Assembly (NCBI RefSeq): GCF_964340395.1
Contig: NC_135564.1
Location: 12,732,391-12,747,890 of the forward strand
Origin: Glandiceps talaboti
Lineage: Eukaryota > Hemichordata > Enteropneusta > Spengelidae
Length of the DNA: 15,500 nucleotides
Direction of reading: 5' to 3'
The notes beneath the pieces were generated by a model. It was given only the letters and a program-made list of their open reading frames with translations, ran no database searches and was not told the DNA's origin. Made by a program: the position numbers and the translations under genes. Shown here one piece after another: positions 1-15,500 of this stretch (within the stretch, counting starts at the first letter, position 1; each line of letters begins with the position of its first letter).

Positions 1-855
1 AATTGCATTAAAATTATGCTTGAATATCTAGTTTTCGGCATTCTGCCAACAGCAGGTGATGGTCCAGTTGCTTCAGAACACTAGACATACATATTGTTAT
101 GCTGCAAAAGTTAACCCTCAAATATTATAGCTGTCTTGTTGTTTACATATCTCTGTGTACTCTTCATGCAAGCAGCAGCCTCTATTGTGTGTATCATGTA
201 TTTATTTTGGCATTCAGCAATTTTAGCACAGATCATTTCATCACTGAGTGACATAGTTAAAACTGAAAACCATAGCAAAGTAGATCACACGTGTCAAAGC
301 ATACAAAAGAGTTGCAACACAGTGATAGGGTTAAATGTTTCTTTAATAAACAGTCATTGTGGTCAGTGTTTTCATACATGTAGTTCACATGATAAGACTT
401 TCCGCTTTAGAATCGGACTTCAAATATTAATGTACAAATGTATGTCTGATTGTAGTTCTACTTTTTGCAAAGACACCTTGAAGTCAATAACATTTTAAGT
501 GTAGCTGTACAGGATTGCTGTCTGTTATTGGAATTGCCATCTGAATAATTCATATAAGATAAGTTGGACATATTCTCATTTCATGCATAACTTGGTCATA
601 TATTCCAGGGATAAATTTTGTTCCGTTCCCATTCCTTGGATAAATTGGATATGTTCCCATTCAAGATAAACTTGGGATATATCGGTACCTTCCACAACAT
701 GGATACATTTAGGGACATATTCCCATTCCACAGATGCACGGAAGTAGTTAGTCAGTCTAAGACTATGCTTTTTTGTTAAATTAAGGATAGAGGTTCCATT
801 TTCCATGAATACATATGGATAAAATCCCATTCCAATACACCAGGGTTAAGCATAA
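1..855 (-). other. Abi 3'UTR and downstream flank
   Basis: No gene recognised. Being just past the Abi stop, the right part is probably 3'UTR. Minus-strand poly(A) signal candidates are ATTAAA (342-347) and AATAAA (201-206), giving 3'UTRs of roughly 0.5-0.65 kb. An open plus-strand stretch at 136-498 has no recognisable domain and I regard it as chance. Confidence 0.45.
555..830. repeat. Degenerate 28-31 bp minisatellite in the Abi 3'UTR
   Basis: On the minus strand a unit like GAATGGGAACATATCCAATT TATCCAAG recurs with heavy divergence, about 27-36 bp apart (for example near 823, 735, 690, 655, 630, 600 and 570). GGAATGGGA and TTTATCC are the best-kept words. It starts about 25 bp past the stop codon. 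It is an old tandem repeat with no obvious coding role. Confidence 0.6.
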
Positions 856-13323
<12,468 letters not shown>

Positions 13324-13524
13324 TCACGTCCGTCCGCTGCTGTACACTTCTCTCTACTTACTTGCACTCGGACTGTCTGGCTAAAGACTTAAAGAACATT
13401 TTTTTGTATAAAAATCACCTGGTATCTGTAAATACCTGAACGCATTCACAACTGAATGATCTTCAAAAATGAAATTGGTACATAAATTGAACATTGAAAA
13501 TAAAGTTTAAATTGCAAAAAGGAC

Positions 13525-13530
13525 TTTATT
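13525..13530 (-). terminator. Candidate poly(A) signal of the upstream minus-strand gene
   Basis: AATAAA on the minus strand, about 1.05 kb past the TAG at 14581. I found no closer canonical AATAAA. It is only a candidate, since variant signals could be used nearer. Confidence 0.3.
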
Positions 13531-13843
13531 CATCATCAACAAAGTAGAGCTCCATGTATTGAAAGAAGAGTAGAGCTATCACTGTAGGAAGTAAACATTG
13601 GGGTGACAAGAGAGGACACTAAGTTGATAAGCAAAACCCTCTAGAAGCTGTCGGCTTATTAGCCCCCCCCCTTCAATAATAGGTATATCTGAATATCCCA
13701 TGTAATGGATGTGAACACACATGTTCCCAGATGTTAATAATTATCTATTTAGACTAAATGACTGTAAACAAGTTAACAAGAAAGAAAAATATATCGACAC
13801 AATATTACATACAGTGTTCATATACTCAATGCCAAATAAAAAG

Positions 13844-13997
13844 TTCAGGATATTCCTAGCCTGTTTATGGCACTTCCAATACATTCCGTTCAATCTCTCA
13901 TAACTTGCGTAAGAAATTGAACGGAATAGACCATAAGTGCTGTAAACAGACTAGGATATTCCAGGAGTTTTTCACCAACTTTCCTGGAATATTCTAG
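13844..13997. repeat. Foldback with about 50-bp arms plus a second nested inverted copy
   Basis: The left arm 13844-13898 (TTCAGGATATTCCTAGCCTG, TTTATGGCACTT, CATTCCGTTCAAT) is inverted at 13914-13966 (ATTGAACGGAATAGACCATA, AGTGCTGTAAACAGACTAGG). The loop is about 15-20 nt. The outer 16 bases CTAGGATATTCCAGGA (13951-13966) are inverted once more at 13982-13997 with one mismatch. So the right arm could pair either way. Confidence 0.75.
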
Positions 13998-14204
13998 TAA
14001 AATTTGGTCTGATGATTTTGTAGAATAAGGAAATGAATTATGTCTACACACCTAATTTTTAATGAATATTTAACACCTATCTAATCAACACTACCACAAT
14101 AACATCAATTGTTGTCACTTCATTTTCCAGGAATTTTCAAGGAATCCTTTGAAATTAGTTTCTAGGAGCATATGAACCATGTACATAGATATGTATATAG
14201 AGAG

Positions 14205-14415
14205 ACATGCACACACACACACACACGTCATGCCTTGATATCCTTGATAAAAAAATTTGATTCGAAACGTCAGATTGCATCTATTAATACAGACTGTATC
14301 ACTCATTCCTTATGCATTTCTTTCCACGTACGTACGTACGTACATACATACATACATACATACATACATACATACAATATATTTCATACATGCACACACA
14401 GACAGAGACAAACAG

Positions 14416-14449
<34 letters not shown>

Positions 14450-14452
14450 AGA
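14205..14452. repeat. Compound microsatellites: (CA)n, (ACGT)n/(ATAC)n, (CA)n
   Basis: (CA)n at about 14209-14226; ACGT repeats at about 14326-14343 passing into a run of ATAC repeats to about 14375; and a second CA-rich run with GACAGA interruptions at about 14392-14450. Open plus-strand frames here (poly-HT and YIHT repeats) are artefacts of the repeats. Confidence 0.9.
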
Positions 14453-14580
14453 ATCCACAACTCAGAAGAGTTGATATTTGTTTCATTTAATTAAGGGTTT
14501 CAAAAAAAACTTTACAAGAGATATAAATGATGAAAGTAACATAAAACATTTTGATAAATATCAAATGTTGGAAAATTGAA

Positions 14581-14618
14581 CTAGGTGTCCATAGGTTCTT
14601 CTTTATCTTCTTTTATGG

Positions 14619-14651
<33 letters not shown>

Positions 14652-14730
14652 GTTGTTGTTGCTGTTTATCTGTTTTGTTGTTGTCTTCTTGTTGACTTGT
14701 TGTTGCTGTTGAACTTGAAGTATTTTCAAC
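14581..14730 (-). CDS. Last coding exon of the unrecognised gene
   Basis: 150 nt from acceptor TTTTTTTTTTGCCAG to TAG at 14581-14583, 49 codons plus stop, entered in phase 0. The (ACA)10 run plus ACC gives eleven Thr, preceded by five Gln; a shift of frame would turn the run into Gln or Asn. The final residues are EEPMDT. Confidence 0.65.
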
Positions 14731-15500
14731 CTGGCAAAAAAAAAATTCAGAAAGTTTGATTTCAGTTTGTCAGAAAATGCAAAACTTGATTACTTCTTTG
14801 CTACTTTTTCATGAATATCTAGTATGTCTCTGCTGATTAAATAAAAAATTGTTCTTAATTGGATCACGATATAAGTGGGGTTAAGTTTATCTTTCTGATA
14901 ACGAATAATTGAATGGCTAAATTTCTTAAGTCTTGGTCAATTTGTATAACATATTATTAGTTGTATTTCCCTTGAATGGGAACACCACTCCAGGAAATAA
15001 AGGCATTTTCATAAACTTGCATTCTGGACAGTCATTTTTAGATTTCACAAGACACAAATTCCATGTAATTGCCAAAAAACTCCAAAGTGAAAGTTGCTTC
15101 AAATTCATTGTCCTAGCAGTGGTCCTGCACTACCTCATGGGCATTAGCATATGTACATATGTATTAGATGAACAATACATATTCATGGTTCATAAGAGCT
15201 TATTACCTTTAGATAAATAGTTAAGCCTGAATTACATTGTAACACCATTTGGAACAAGACAGAACAAGAAATATATTTTTCAACAGAATTTCACTTTTTG
15301 CCCATGAAATTTTGATTTATTTTTCACTTGCTGTAAAGTTTTGATGTTATTATACATGTATACAACTCTGATGGTTTCAAAACTTGTAATACATACATCC
15401 TTCACGTCTTGTTCTTGACCTGCTGTGCTCTGACTTGGCAGTATAGACTGTGATTCTTCTTTCACTGTTTCACTTGTCTTGTCTTTGATTGATTCAGATG
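14581..15500 (-). CDS. Unrecognised gene, 3' part: two coding exons of an acidic, S/T/Q-rich C-terminal tail
   Basis: Inferred CDS: complement(14581..14730, 15397..>15500). The upstream exon reads SESIKDKTSETVKEESQ then SILPSQSTAGQEQDVKD, joining in phase 0 to VENTSSSTATTSQQEDNNKT, five Gln, eleven Thr and IKEDKEEPMDT, then TAG. It is rich in Ser, Thr, Gln, Glu, Asp and Lys with no folded domain visible, so a disordered tail. Acidic tails ending in EPMD-type motifs occur in various chaperones and nuclear proteins, which does not identify it. It lies upstream of Abi in the same orientation. Matching splice phase and open frames in both exons are the support; the remainder lies beyond the window. 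Confidence 0.65.
14731..15396 (-). other. Intron of the unrecognised gene
   Basis: 666 nt, phase 0, GT-AG, with a strong T-rich tract before the acceptor. Open frames on both strands around 14926-15220 overlap each other, have no recognisable motif and are taken as chance. Confidence 0.6.
15397..15500 (-). CDS. Penultimate coding exon of the unrecognised gene (partial at window edge)
   Basis: 104 nt visible, open throughout, ending GTG AAG GAT before donor GTATGT, phase 0. It encodes KTSETVKEESQS and STAGQEQDVKD. The exon continues beyond 15500. Confidence 0.6.

Noticed and set aside
136-498. Plus-strand open frame of about 120 codons antisense to the Abi 3' flank.
   Set aside because: Begins at TTG, has no recognisable domain and no splice or promoter support.
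14172-14494. Overlapping plus-strand frames rich in HT and YIHT repeats.
   Set aside because: They are translations of CA and ATAC microsatellites.
14926-15220. Overlapping open frames on both strands inside the intron of the second gene.
   Set aside because: They shadow each other, lack motifs, and lie between two exons whose phases already fit.

Overview
This is an AT-rich stretch of an animal nuclear genome with spliced genes, long introns and many short dispersed repeats. The one clearly recognisable gene is an Abl interactor (Abi), a subunit of the WAVE/SCAR actin-regulatory complex. It reads right to left (minus strand) from 13281 to 856 in six coding exons and encodes 532 residues. 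Abi is a metazoan-type gene. The repeat style (foldback elements, an (AC)n-tailed repeat, a decayed LINE) suggests a marine invertebrate, possibly a deuterostome, but the species is a guess.

Layout, left to right. 1-855 is the 3' flank or 3'UTR of Abi and holds a decayed 28-31 bp minisatellite. 856-1016 is the last coding exon (SH3 domain). Intron 5 (1017-3605) holds a 41-bp tandem array, a repeat with a CA-rich tail and a decayed LINE reverse-transcriptase fragment. Exons 5 (3606-3755) and 4 (5602-5700) encode proline-rich segments; intron 4 between them holds two foldback elements. Intron 3 (5701-8658) holds three more foldback structures and an unassigned open frame. Exon 3 (8659-9562) is one 904-nt exon with the Abi homeodomain-homologous region, a polyglutamine run and most of the proline-rich region. 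Intron 2 (9563-10987) is dense in repeats. Exon 2 (10988-11155) and exon 1 (13165-13281) encode the N-terminal helical WAVE-binding region. A ZNF143/Staf-like promoter motif lies just upstream of the start codon.

14581-15500 is the 3' part of a second, unrecognised minus-strand gene (two coding exons). It encodes a Ser/Thr/Gln- and acid-rich C-terminal tail and lies about 1.3 kb upstream of Abi in the same orientation. The gap between the genes holds a foldback structure and microsatellites.

All exon phases in Abi agree and give one continuous frame of 1599 nt including the stop. The last three introns are phase 1, so exons 4 and 5 can each be skipped without a frameshift. I found no undescribed multi-gene system; the points of interest are this splice modularity, a YMPM motif formed only at the exon 4-5 junction, and several foldback element families.
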